A stretch of 23,450 nt of DNA from JAJTFW01 sp031411335 (lineage in GTDB: Bacteria > Bacteroidota > Bacteroidia > AKYH767-A > OLB10): NCBI GenBank assembly GCA_031411335.1, contig JANOAX010000160.1, forward strand, positions 1 to 23,450, written 5' to 3'. The notes beneath the pieces were generated by a model. That model did no database searches. It had not been told where the DNA came from and saw only the letters and a list, made by a program, of their open reading frames with translations. Within the stretch, counting starts at the first letter, position 1. Each line of letters starts with the position of its first letter. Both the position numbers and the translations under genes were made by a program. Below are positions 1-7,589 of this stretch, one piece after another.

Positions 1-70
1 CTTAAATTAACGTAATTTTTTAACGATTGAATAATTCATTTTCAAATTTTCAAATTGAATTATTTTCAAA

Positions 71-1042
71 TTATTTTATCAACTCTTCAATAATCTTCTC
101 TACACTAATTCCTTCTGCTTCTGCTTTGAAATTTTTAACAATACGATGGCGTAAAATAGCAGGAGCAATGGCTTTTACATCTTCAATGTCGGGTGAGTAT
201 TTTCCATTCAATACGGCATTGCATTTGGCGCCTACCACCAAGAATTGTGATGCACGTGGACCTGCTCCCCAATTTAAGTATTCATTCGCTATAGGTGCCG
301 CGTGGGCAGTGTTCGGACGCGTTTTTGCAGAAAGGGAGACTGCATACTGCATAACATTATCTGGAACCGGTATGCGACGGATCAATTGTTGGAAATAACT
401 AATTTCTTCTCCAGTTAAAATTTTACTAAGCGTAGGACTATAATTGCTCGTTGTGTTTTTTACAACTAATAATTCTTCTTCTAAACTGGGATAGTCTAAC
501 ATCACATTAAACATGAATCGGTCTAATTGTGCTTCTGGTAATGGATACGTTCCTTCTTGTTCAATTGGATTTTGTGTAGCCAGTACAAAGAACGGTTTTG
601 GTAATTCGTAACGATTACCTGCTGCAGTTACTGCACGTTCTTGCATCGCTTCTAGTAGAGCTGCTTGTGTTTTTGGTGGAGTTCTATTAATCTCATCCGC
701 TAGAATGATATTGGCAAACAATGGACCTTTCACAAAGCGAAAGTGTCTATTCTCATCTAAAATTTCGGTTCCAATAATATCACTGGGCATTAAATCAGGA
801 GTGAATTGAATACGGTTGTAACTCAATCCCAACACCTGTGCAATAGTATTTACCAATAATGTTTTTGCTAATCCTGGTACTCCAACCAATAAACAGTGAC
901 CATTACTAAAAATGGAAATGAGTGAATCCTTTACCACCTGATCTTGTCCGATGATTACTTTACCAATTTCATTTCTTAACTGTTGATAAGCATCACGTAA
1001 ACCATCTACGGCTTCGACGTCTGAATTATATTTTTGATTCAT
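71..1042 (-). CDS. MoxR-family AAA+ ATPase
   Basis: This is a cytoplasmic AAA+ ATPase of the MoxR family, 323 residues, the usual length. MoxR proteins act as chaperone-like ATPases and often work with DUF58/VWA partners encoded nearby; any such partner would lie beyond the left edge. Seen directly: Walker A GVPGLAKT at residues 54-61, Walker B IILADEI at 112-118 followed by NRTPPKTQ, the sensor-1 stretch ATQNP at 155-159, and an LDRF arginine-finger-type motif at 173-176. The ATG start lies 19 bases after the stop of the SurA-type isomerase gene, so it is the last visible gene of that operon. The ORF is intact and ends with TAA at 71-73. The coupling to periplasmic isomerase genes suggests an envelope-quality-control setting, but the substrate cannot be read from the sequence. 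Confidence 0.95.
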   Translation of the reverse strand: MNQKYNSDVEAVDGLRDAYQQLRNEIGKVIIGQDQVVKDSLISIFSNGHCLLVGVPGLAKTLLVNTIAQVLGLSYNRIQFTPDLMPSDIIGTEILDENRHFRFVKGPLFANIILADEINRTPPKTQAALLEAMQERAVTAAGNRYELPKPFFVLATQNPIEQEGTYPLPEAQLDRFMFNVMLDYPSLEEELLVVKNTTSNYSPTLSKILTGEEISYFQQLIRRIPVPDNVMQYAVSLSAKTRPNTAHAAPIANEYLNWGAGPRASQFLVVGAKCNAVLNGKYSPDIEDVKAIAPAILRHRIVKNFKAEAEGISVEKIIEELIK

Positions 1043-1061
1043 ATTTATTTTATAAAAATAT

Positions 1062-2432
1062 TTATTGGGCTACCCAGTCTTTAACACTAGGGCACGTTTT
1101 GTAATCATCACCAATACGTATATACGTAATTAATTTCTTTTTGTTTCTCCATTGCTCCAACACCGTGTTTTGTTTGTCGGTGAGTGCTAATTCTTGCAAG
1201 CGTTGGTAGTCGTCTTTCAAATTTAAGCGATGCGGTTCTGATCTTGATTTAAGGAACAAAATTCTAAATCCTTGACCTCCTTCTCGGCTCGTAGTAGAGA
1301 TGGGATTTGAGTATTCACCTACTTGCATTTTGTCTAGCTGAAATAATATTACTGGATCCACCATGTCGGCTTCAAAGTGCGATGATCCTGTGGCTGGATT
1401 CACTACTAATCCTCCGTTAAGTTTGGTGTCTTTATCATCCGAATACTTTTCGGCAGCTTCAGAGAATTTTATTTCACCGCTTTTAAGTTTACTCACCAAA
1501 GTGTCCATCTCTGCTTGAGAACGGATGATGTCGTCATTGGTGACTTTTACAGGAATTAGAATATGACGCACATTAATTTTTTCGCCTCTTCTTTCGATCA
1601 ATTGAACGATATGAAATCCAAATTGAGTTTCAATTACGGGAGAAATATCCACTACATTTTTTAACCTAAAAGCAGCCGCTTCAAATTCAGGAACTAAGTC
1701 TCCACGATTTACAAATCCTAATTCCCCATTTTGTTTCGCGCTTTCTTTATCTTGCGAATAGAGTAGGGCTAATGTTCCAAAATCTTCACCGGCTAATATT
1801 CGGTTTCTTAATATGGTGATTTGCTCTTTCGCTTTTGCTTTTTCTTCTTCACCGACTGGAACATTTCTTAATATTTGAGCATATTCTACCTCAGCATTGA
1901 TGAGAGGCAAACTGTCTTTCGGAATATTATCAAAAAAAGCTTTTACATCCGACGGATTCGCATTTACATTGCTGGTTACTTTACTCTGCATTTGTTGAAT
2001 CAACAGTTGATCCTTGATCATAGGTCGAAACTCTTCTTTTAATTGTCCTATCGACTTTCCATAATACTTCTCCAACTTCTCTGCAGAACCAATTTGAGAA
2101 ATATAATAGGCCATGTTTTGATTGATCTTTTGTTCTACCTGATCATCGGTTACCACAATACTATCAATCGCTGATTGATGTAATAGAAGTTTGTTGAGTA
2201 AAAGTTGGTCAATGATCCGGCATTTTAGCTCCGCTTCACCTAATGTGGTTTGGGTAAGGTATTGTTGATATTGCGTTTCTATGTCTGATAGCAAGATGAT
2301 ATGATTTCCAACCACAGCCGCTACTTTATCAACTACAATTTCATTTTGTGGTTGAGCAACAAGAGTCATGCTGCAAAGCAGTAAGCAAAAACTACTTAAT
2401 CCAATTTTCAATTTCTTTCTTTTGTAGTGCAT
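1062..2432 (-). CDS. SurA-type periplasmic peptidyl-prolyl cis-trans isomerase
   Basis: A periplasmic parvulin-family chaperone/isomerase, about 456 residues, that should help outer-membrane proteins fold. An N-terminal signal peptide (KKLKIGLSSFCLLLCSMTLVAQ region, cut after about residue 27) is followed by a SurA-N-like helical domain (about residues 30-150). Two rotamase domains come next: about 180-285, ending in the typical GFHIVQLIERR, and about 288-405, starting RHILIPVKV. I place the start at the ATG 2430-2432, directly before the signal peptide. An upstream in-frame ATG at 2459 would add nine residues (MKWKKTPIK). With the chosen start the gene overlaps the upstream lipoprotein gene by 41 bases, suggesting translational coupling. 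It ends with TAA, and moxR starts 19 bases further on. Domain order and length match Bacteroidota SurA-like proteins. Which outer-membrane clients it serves is not known. Confidence 0.92.
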   Translation of the reverse strand: MHYKRKKLKIGLSSFCLLLCSMTLVAQPQNEIVVDKVAAVVGNHIILLSDIETQYQQYLTQTTLGEAELKCRIIDQLLLNKLLLHQSAIDSIVVTDDQVEQKINQNMAYYISQIGSAEKLEKYYGKSIGQLKEEFRPMIKDQLLIQQMQSKVTSNVNANPSDVKAFFDNIPKDSLPLINAEVEYAQILRNVPVGEEEKAKAKEQITILRNRILAGEDFGTLALLYSQDKESAKQNGELGFVNRGDLVPEFEAAAFRLKNVVDISPVIETQFGFHIVQLIERRGEKINVRHILIPVKVTNDDIIRSQAEMDTLVSKLKSGEIKFSEAAEKYSDDKDTKLNGGLVVNPATGSSHFEADMVDPVILFQLDKMQVGEYSNPISTTSREGGQGFRILFLKSRSEPHRLNLKDDYQRLQELALTDKQNTVLEQWRNKKKLITYIRIGDDYKTCPSVKDWVAQ

Positions 2433-3288
2433 CTTGATAGGCGTCTTTTTCCATTTCACGAATTAATTCCAACTTTCGGTTGTTGATGATGAGATTCCAG
2501 ATATTTTCTCTCTCAAAGTCCAACGGTGATAAGCTTTCTTTTATTTTAAATCCTTTGATATTTACAAAGAAAATATGTGTTGAATCGGGTATTTCAATGT
2601 ACCTGTTGTTTTTGAGGTATTGTTCCTGATCGTATGTTTTAATGGGTATTTTCTTGAGTAAATCATCAAAAAGAAGCCATTCTTCATCATTAAAATAATA
2701 ATCGGTTGCGAATTGAAAACAATATTCTTCTAATTGCTTTCGGTCTTTCGCATTGGTACTTCTAAACCATCCTTTAACTTTGGGTAGCTTTGGTGCTGTT
2801 TTGGGTAGTTTGAAATAGAGAACTTGAAGGATGTTGTTTTTTAATTGAAAGTTATTCTGATTTTCATTGTAATATTTTTCAATGTCTTCAGTGCTGATGG
2901 AGGTGTCTAATTTCTGTTTGATTAACTCACTCTCGTAAATATAGGTAATTAATGAATTTCTATATTCTTCTAGTTTCTTATCAACATTTTTTCGCTCATC
3001 ATCTAAATTGTCTTCAGCTCTTTTTAGTACCGACTGTTGTTGAATCCAGTTTTGTACATATGAGCGAATAATGGTTAGACTATCATTCTTGCTAACCCCT
3101 TTTGGAACTAAATTTCGAATGTCGGCAGCATAAAGGTATTTGTCATATACACGAGCAATTACTCTTTCACTAGCATCTGAAGTATTACTTTTTTTCTGAC
3201 AAGCACTAAATGTCAAAAAGAGCAAGCAGCTGCAAATGATGATCAGCGTGGCTTGCTCTTTTTGAATGAATCTTGCTTTAGTCAACAA
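2392..3288 (-). CDS. SurA-N-like lipoprotein without a rotamase domain
   Basis: A 298-residue predicted lipoprotein. Its N-terminus has a hydrophobic stretch LIIICSCLLFLTFSAC with a candidate lipobox cysteine at residue 30, followed by a charged, Ser-rich linker. The body is mostly helical and charged (residues about 45-150: VIARVYDKYLYAADI onward, resembling the 'V-a-x-V-g-d-x-x-l' opening of SurA/PpiC N-terminal domains). I see no rotamase signature such as the GFH-I motif of its neighbours. It lies 14 bases after the long isomerase gene and overlaps the SurA-type gene, so the three are almost certainly co-transcribed. By context it is an accessory periplasmic chaperone. This gene position between two isomerase genes is common in Bacteroidota. 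The codons for the signal peptide contain a perfect 15-bp inverted repeat (3213-3265), listed separately. Function is inferred; no catalytic residues are recognised. Confidence 0.82.
   Translation of the reverse strand: MLTKARFIQKEQATLIIICSCLLFLTFSACQKKSNTSDASERVIARVYDKYLYAADIRNLVPKGVSKNDSLTIIRSYVQNWIQQQSVLKRAEDNLDDERKNVDKKLEEYRNSLITYIYESELIKQKLDTSISTEDIEKYYNENQNNFQLKNNILQVLYFKLPKTAPKLPKVKGWFRSTNAKDRKQLEEYCFQFATDYYFNDEEWLLFDDLLKKIPIKTYDQEQYLKNNRYIEIPDSTHIFFVNIKGFKIKESLSPLDFERENIWNLIINNRKLELIREMEKDAYQDALQKKEIENWIK
3213..3265 (-). promoter_or_regulatory. Terminator-like 15-bp hairpin inside the lipoprotein signal-peptide codons
   Basis: The arms 3213-3227 (TCAAAAAGAGCAAGC) and 3251-3265 are perfect reverse complements, 15 of 15, around a 23-base loop. 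On the minus strand the 3' arm ends in a TTTTT run, so the mRNA would form an intrinsic-terminator-like stem a few codons after the ATG at 3286-3288. It could reduce read-through from the long isomerase gene into the downstream genes, or mask translation initiation. It may also be chance constraint from KEQA and LLFL codons. The repeat is observed; the regulatory role is inference. Confidence 0.45.
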
Positions 3289-3302
3289 CGATTATTTTAA
3301 TA

Positions 3303-3659
3303 CTATTTCCACATGGATTCTAAAACTTCGTTATTCACTTTTACACTGTATTTGTCGTGTAAACTTTGCAACCATGTTTTTTCCAAGTGTGATTGGTAGT
3401 CTGCTGTCACCACGCCTTTCGCTTCTTCTAATGTTTTTGGAGTAGGAGGTAAGATGGATTTTACATCTACAATATGAACCATATTATTTTTAACAACATC
3501 TGCACTCAAGCCCGTTTTCCAGCCTGCAGCTTCCACGATTTCATTTTCTCCGTGACCAAATTTCCCGTCACGTGTGGTTACGGCACTTGAATTGGTTTTG
3601 TTTAAGTCAGCAATAATTTCAGCAGCCGTTTTTTTATTATTGGTAAGCCCATTTCGAAG
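3303..3659 (-). pseudogene. 3' part of the two-domain isomerase gene, cut off by an in-frame TAA
   Basis: These 118 sense codons continue the isomerase frame beyond the TAA at 3660-3662, without a frameshift and without another stop until TAG at 3303-3305. The first residues after the stop are LRNGLTNNKKTAAEIIADLN, followed by GKFGHGENEIVEAAGWKTGL and, near the end, EAKGVVTADYQSHLEKTWL. This is the normal C-terminal ending of the long Bacteroidota isomerases (a 'vtadYQ..LE..W...L...Y.v.vn..vl' pattern). Codon use and protein character do not change at the stop, so this is not a separate gene. An internal GTG at 3534-3536 could start a 77-residue fragment, but it would lack a signal peptide. 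The reader should treat 3303-5342 as one gene with a single nonsense codon, whether a real mutation, a sequence error or a read-through site. Confidence 0.85.
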
Positions 3660-5342
3660 TTAAGCAGCTACTTTTGCATCGGCACAAGTATAGATGGTTA
3701 CATCGCATCTTTCTGCCCATTTGTAATTGTTTTTATTCGCTTCATGGTATACTTCAAGACCAGCAGTATCTTTTACGGCTTTACTCCAAACCATTTTATC
3801 TGTTAAGTCAAAAAGCAAAATACCATCTCTGTATTCACGCATTAAATTTCGGAAGTCAGGATAAATCTTTTCAAGTCTTTCTTCTAAATAGCTAAGCACA
3901 GCATCACCTACCCACTGATCGTACATAGAATAACCAATCGCTTGAGGGTTGTTTCCTGTTCTTTTGGTTTGATGTGTACTAACGTATTTTGCAAAATCTT
4001 GCTGAGTATAATTTGTCACCACACCACTTGAATCCGTCAAAGAGAAAATATTTTTTGTGAACTTATCGGCTGACGCTAAATCCCATTCTCCTTCTGAAAC
4101 GCTACTGTCGAGGCTCGCGATGAATTCATCTTTTACCTTTGGAGTTTCTTTGTACTTATATGCTTTTTTAATTTTAGTCACCATGCTCATTCGACTTGCT
4201 TCATTTCTGCTATCACGAGCGATCAATTGTTTTAGCTCCGCTTTCTTCTCAGCAAATGGAGGTATTCCACGCTTGTCGAGTAATTGAATGACATGAAAAC
4301 CATACGTTGTTTTGATAATTCCACTGCGGTCACCTTTATTTTTAAGTGCAAAGGCTGCTTTCTCAAATTCTGGTACCATCTTCCCTGTACCAAACCAAGG
4401 AAGCTCACCGCCTTTTTTTACAGATCCTTTGTCTTCGCTGTACATGGCAACTGCAGAATCCCAAGGCATTCCATTTTTCAAAGCTTGAACCACTTCGTTC
4501 ATTCTGAGTTCCGATGCTTTCACTAAACTATCGTTCGCGTCCTTTGGAATACGAATCATGATATGAGCCGTTTGAATTTCTCCTTGTGCTGGACGAATAT
4601 CTAATACTTTTATGATGTGATAACCAAATCGAGTGCGAACTGGCATGGAAACCGTTCCTGGCTTTGTATTGAATGCAACAGTTTCAAAAGGATATACCAT
4701 CTGCATTCCAGTAAAATATCCTAATTCTCCATTGTTCTCTTTTGCAGATGGATCTTCACTTGAATCGCGTGCTACTTTGCCAAAATCAGCTCCTTTCATA
4801 ATCATATCACGAATTTTTAGGATGCGATTGTACGCAAGAACGGTGTCTTTTGGAAGAGCGTCAGGATTAACTTTTAATAAAACATGACTTGCCTTTACGT
4901 CTTTACCCAGCCGTTCATAAGCTTCTTGAATTAGGTTTTCGCTCACATCTTTATCCGTGAGATAAGGTTGGGCTAATTGCTTGTTATAGCCTGAAAGTTC
5001 ATTTTTGAAGGTTTCGCTTGTGTCCATTTTCATAGATTCCGCTTCTTTCACCTTCAATTTGTAGTTGATGTATAAGTCGAGATATTCTCTTACAGAAGCT
5101 TCAGTAAATACCGAATCCTTGTTGTTTTTTCGGAAAACGCGATCAAACTCCGATTTTGGTACATTTTCTCCCGCCACTACCATGAGGATAGGGTCGGTCG
5201 TCACTTGCGTGGTGCTTGTTGGTTTAGAAGCTTTTACAGGAGAAGAAACTGCCTTTGTAGGTGCCGATTTCTTGGTTTGTGCTGGTACCTGTGAAACAAC
5301 AGCCACAGAGAGAAGAAGAGAGTAAAGAATTGCTTTTGTCAT
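3660..5342 (-). CDS. Long peptidyl-prolyl cis-trans isomerase with two rotamase domains (truncated by in-frame stop)
   Basis: A periplasmic parvulin/PpiC-family foldase, first gene of the isomerase-moxR operon. It reads 560 residues to the TAA at 3660-3662; the uninterrupted frame would give 679 positions. A signal peptide (MTKAILYSLLLSVAVVSQVPAQ) is followed by a Lys/Ser/Thr-rich linker to about residue 48. A SurA-N-like segment (FDRVFRKNN, YLDLYINYKLKVKEAE) comes next, then rotamase domain 1 (about 150-250, KASHVLLKV to FGYHIIKVLD) and rotamase domain 2 (about 256-360, QTAHIMIRI to YGFHVIQLLDKR). The C-terminal part holds a YxWxERCDVTIYTC motif just before the stop, which in relatives lies inside a continuous domain. 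A TAnnTTTG box lies 24 bases upstream of the ATG. If the stop is real, the catalytic domains survive but about 118 C-terminal residues are lost. Next gene: the lipoprotein, 14 bases after the full-length end. Confidence 0.93.
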   Translation of the reverse strand: MTKAILYSLLLSVAVVSQVPAQTKKSAPTKAVSSPVKASKPTSTTQVTTDPILMVVAGENVPKSEFDRVFRKNNKDSVFTEASVREYLDLYINYKLKVKEAESMKMDTSETFKNELSGYNKQLAQPYLTDKDVSENLIQEAYERLGKDVKASHVLLKVNPDALPKDTVLAYNRILKIRDMIMKGADFGKVARDSSEDPSAKENNGELGYFTGMQMVYPFETVAFNTKPGTVSMPVRTRFGYHIIKVLDIRPAQGEIQTAHIMIRIPKDANDSLVKASELRMNEVVQALKNGMPWDSAVAMYSEDKGSVKKGGELPWFGTGKMVPEFEKAAFALKNKGDRSGIIKTTYGFHVIQLLDKRGIPPFAEKKAELKQLIARDSRNEASRMSMVTKIKKAYKYKETPKVKDEFIASLDSSVSEGEWDLASADKFTKNIFSLTDSSGVVTNYTQQDFAKYVSTHQTKRTGNNPQAIGYSMYDQWVGDAVLSYLEERLEKIYPDFRNLMREYRDGILLFDLTDKMVWSKAVKDTAGLEVYHEANKNNYKWAERCDVTIYTCADAKVAA

Positions 5343-5365
5343 AATTCACCTAATTTATAGGGAGG

Positions 5366-5373
5366 CAAATGTA
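5366..5373 (-). promoter_or_regulatory. Candidate Bacteroidota -7 box for the isomerase operon
   Basis: On the minus strand the sequence reads TACATTTG, an exact match to the Bacteroidota housekeeping -7 consensus TAnnTTTG. It ends 23 bases before the ATG at 5340-5342, a sensible leader length. I find no TTG at the expected -33 spacing, so only half of the promoter is supported. Confidence 0.4.
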
Positions 5374-5548
5374 ATAATTCTCTCCTCTTTTCGGGCTTTG
5401 AAAGCTGGTTTTTGTATGAAAATAGTGTGAAAATGCACCTGAAAGTTGACTTTGTTTGTATCTTTTTAAAATTACCATTTATAATCAACAGGTCATACAT
5501 TGCAAAAAATACAAAATTGGTCATTCACTTAATAATGATAAATTAAGG
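5374..5548. other. AT-rich intergenic segment with no gene seen
   Basis: This lies between the T9SS locus and the isomerase operon, both on the minus strand. A 61-codon open frame (5339-5524) crosses it but has no recognisable features and mixed, non-protein-like composition, so I do not call it. No strong hairpin with a T-tract is visible, so how transcription of the T9SS locus ends is unclear. The segment probably holds the upstream part of the isomerase-operon promoter. Confidence 0.5.
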
Positions 5549-5668
5549 CTAAATGTTGAAGTATAGCATCTTGCAACTGATATTGATACAGAGACAACCA
5601 GCTTCTATGAGCATGCCTTGCCATATGGTGTCGCAAGCGGAAAGTGGAAAACTCAAGTTACTTCTCAT
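5549..5668 (-). pseudogene. 39-codon remnant of the giant beta-helix gene
   Basis: This short frame starts with an ATG (5666-5668) that overlaps the TGA of the preceding 497-residue gene as ATGA, and ends with TAG at 5549-5551. It reads MRSNLSFPLSACDTIWQGML and then loses similarity. CDTIWQGMLIE matches CDSMWQGILME in the giant beta-helix protein (about residue 900 of its second part). At DNA level 5601-5636 aligns without gaps to 11501-11536 with 30 of 36 identical bases by my count. It is far too short to be functional and lacks the rest of the beta-helix. I read it as the decayed edge of an earlier duplication of the locus. The similarity is observed; the history is inferred. Confidence 0.6.
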
Positions 5669-7158
5669 TTCAATATAACTAACTTTCTCCCCACTCTTTC
5701 ATACCCACTCCTAATTACACAAGTATAAACACCATTACTAAGTTCAGCTAATTGAACAAATTGCAGCGTACTCCATGGTGGTAAATTCATTTTGTAAACG
5801 AGTTGTCCGGTTATGTTATACACTTCAAACACTCCATTCTTATTTTGTGGTAATAGATAAACCAACTTAATGTACCCATCACTTGTAGGGTTGGGCGAAA
5901 GGCTGAATTTGAAATCGTGGTGCTGCTCTTCAATTCCAATTATAGTTAAGGAGTCGCATACACTCCCCACAACTGGGCCTAAGTTGTAATTGGGATGGTT
6001 AGGCACAGACCTAAAATGCCATACTCCTAAATTAATGGCATGTTGCTGTACATCACAAACTAAGCCCACACTATCGGGATAATTTATTTCATGTAAGTGT
6101 TGAACGCCGTTACCACTAGTTAAATATATTTTACCATTAGCAGCGAGATATTCGAATGCAAACGATGTTTGACAACAATTAGGCGGAGCTCCCGAAATAA
6201 ACCCATCAAATGTCGCTACAGTATCAATTAACATACTATCGATGTTTAACTGGAAAATTCTGGCAGAAGTATTCGCATAAGCAAGTTTGGAGTTTGGTGA
6301 AAATGCAAAGCCCCAAAATGGACCAGAGGGAAAAAAATTAAATATTCGTGTATTTGAAAATTGTCCGGAGCACCGGTCGAAATCTGCAATAAAAGTAAAA
6401 CAGCTATCTACACCAATAGTTGGAGTGTATGAAGTGTACCCAAACTTGGTACCATCTTGAGAAAATGTAAGTTGAGCTACATTTCCCCAAGAAGGGACTA
6501 CACCGAGATGCTGACTTCCATAGTCGAATACAATGTTCGGAGTTAACAGCAGTACATGTATTTCATCTGTTAAATCCTTTTGAACTACAATCCACCAGTC
6601 TCTACCGTTAGCATGCTTACATGCTCCTATTCCCCAATTTAAAGTATCTGTTAAAATAGAACTATTTTTTTGAACAACTGCACCTAAGCCATTATCAAAA
6701 TTTAAGTCAACTAAACTGTAAAACAATTCTTTTGTTGGTTCATATTGACCATTAAATTCGGCAGAATGATGTATCAATGCATATTTAGTAGTATCCCCAG
6801 GAAAGGGTAAAAAAACATTTGCATATGGCAATGGCAAAGCATTAGGCCATTGATTAACAAATGCCCCTGGATTAAGTCCCGTACCATTGAGCATCGTGTC
6901 ATTATTGGCATTTGCAACCCAAACTCCATTGCTGCTCATTAAAAAATTACCTTTTGCGTCGCTTATGCTTCCATCGGTTCCCATGAAAGCCATGTCTCTT
7001 AATTCAGTTTGAAATGAAAAATTTGTTGAATCAATAAACACTCTTCCTTTAGGCACTGTATTTACCCATTGACTTCCTATCAACCAATGATGGTTGAATC
7101 CTTGCGAAAGTACTAACTCACTTAACGATATTAATATTAAGAAAATAATTCTTTCCAT
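5665..7158 (-). CDS. T9SS-exported propeller-like protein, copy B
   Basis: A 497-residue secreted protein. A signal peptide (MERIIFLILISLSELVLSQG) is followed by a mature part rich in WD-like beta-propeller phrases: SNGVWVANANNDTM near residue 77, ACKHANGRDWWIV near 180, FADFDRCSGQF-like blade turns near 260, AANGKIYLTSG near 345 and HFRSVPNHPNYNLGP near 385. A type A T9SS sorting domain at about 419-497 begins SLSPNPTSDGYIKL and ends GRKLVILK. It should cross the outer membrane through the type IX system and be anchored or released; the ligand or activity is unknown. It is a paralogue of the gene at 7586-9079, most similar in the C-terminal quarter. The ATG lies two bases after the stop of the truncated fragment upstream, so it is probably co-transcribed with it. 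Confidence 0.9.
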   Translation of the reverse strand: MERIIFLILISLSELVLSQGFNHHWLIGSQWVNTVPKGRVFIDSTNFSFQTELRDMAFMGTDGSISDAKGNFLMSSNGVWVANANNDTMLNGTGLNPGAFVNQWPNALPLPYANVFLPFPGDTTKYALIHHSAEFNGQYEPTKELFYSLVDLNFDNGLGAVVQKNSSILTDTLNWGIGACKHANGRDWWIVVQKDLTDEIHVLLLTPNIVFDYGSQHLGVVPSWGNVAQLTFSQDGTKFGYTSYTPTIGVDSCFTFIADFDRCSGQFSNTRIFNFFPSGPFWGFAFSPNSKLAYANTSARIFQLNIDSMLIDTVATFDGFISGAPPNCCQTSFAFEYLAANGKIYLTSGNGVQHLHEINYPDSVGLVCDVQQHAINLGVWHFRSVPNHPNYNLGPVVGSVCDSLTIIGIEEQHHDFKFSLSPNPTSDGYIKLVYLLPQNKNGVFEVYNITGQLVYKMNLPPWSTLQFVQLAELSNGVYTCVIRSGYERVGRKLVILK

Positions 7159-7577
7159 TTTTAATGAATAATTATTAATTTTTCTTGCAACTGAATATTT
7201 TCCCCAACTTTCACTTTTACAATGTAAACTCCCGGAGAAAAAGTTGAAGTATTTACTTTAAAACTTGTGAAATTTATTTTATGGTAATTTAGCAATGCTC
7301 TTCCGTCCAAATCTATAATTTGCATATCCCAATTGTCAGATTTTATGCCAAAAATTTTTATTTCTACTAAATCTCGTGATGGATTTGGTTTAATCTCCAA
7401 TTGAAGGGTATTTTCTTTAGCATTTCCCTCTCCATTCATTCTAAAAATTCCTTGACCTAAACAAATGCTTTGGTCATCATAAGTAATACTATCATTAAAC
7501 AATGAGACAAAAAATCTGGCTTCATAAACGGCTTTGCCACCCTGATATGGACATTGTTGTGCTATGGAATTTAAATT
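5665..7577 (-). repeat. Tandem duplication, downstream unit (giant-gene 3' end plus copy B)
   Basis: This unit contains the truncated giant-gene end followed by copy B. It has the same order and nearly the same length (about 1.9 kb) as the unit at 7586-9498. The C-terminal codons of copies A and B are the most similar part. A shared block is around 5791-5820 versus 7709-7738, where a run of nearly 30 bases is identical. Divergence elsewhere is substantial, so the event is not very recent. Boundaries are judged from where protein similarity begins and ends. Confidence 0.7.
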
Positions 7578-7589
7578 TTTATTTCTCAT
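7161..7589 (-). CDS. Truncated duplicate of the giant protein's C-terminus, T9SS sorting domain only
   Basis: A 142-codon frame with no signal peptide. From residue 6 onward it matches the last 140 residues of the giant protein: AQQCPYQGGKAVYEARFFVS against AHQCPYQGGESVDKARMFVA, then LFNDSI-YDD, then a sorting domain starting LEIKPNPSRDLVEI and ending with a KLIIIH-type tail. Its ATG overlaps the TGA of the upstream 497-residue gene (ATGA at 7586-7589). Similarity to the giant gene begins at about 7574 (equivalent to about 9498), only a few codons after the ATG, so this ATG was not the original start. Without a signal peptide it should not reach the periplasm and is probably non-functional. 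The frame has nevertheless stayed open, so the duplication is recent or the peptide is tolerated. Confidence 0.75.
   Translation of the reverse strand: MRNKNLNSIAQQCPYQGGKAVYEARFFVSLFNDSITYDDQSICLGQGIFRMNGEGNAKENTLQLEIKPNPSRDLVEIKIFGIKSDNWDMQIIDLDGRALLNYHKINFTSFKVNTSTFSPGVYIVKVKVGENIQLQEKLIIIH

Noticed and set aside
39..72. Three copies of TTTTCAAATT downstream of moxR, considered as a direct-repeat element or CRISPR edge.
   Set aside because: Too short, overlapping and low-complexity; no spacer pattern. It could be a weak AT-rich terminator region at most.
3303..3536. A separate 77-codon gene starting at GTG.
   Set aside because: It is in frame with the upstream isomerase and encodes that family's normal C-terminus, so it is the end of the same gene.
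5339..5524. A 61-codon minus-strand open frame upstream of the long isomerase gene, overlapping its start as ATGA.
   Set aside because: No recognisable motif, no signal peptide, and it spans the candidate promoter of the isomerase gene. It is probably chance in AT-rich DNA.
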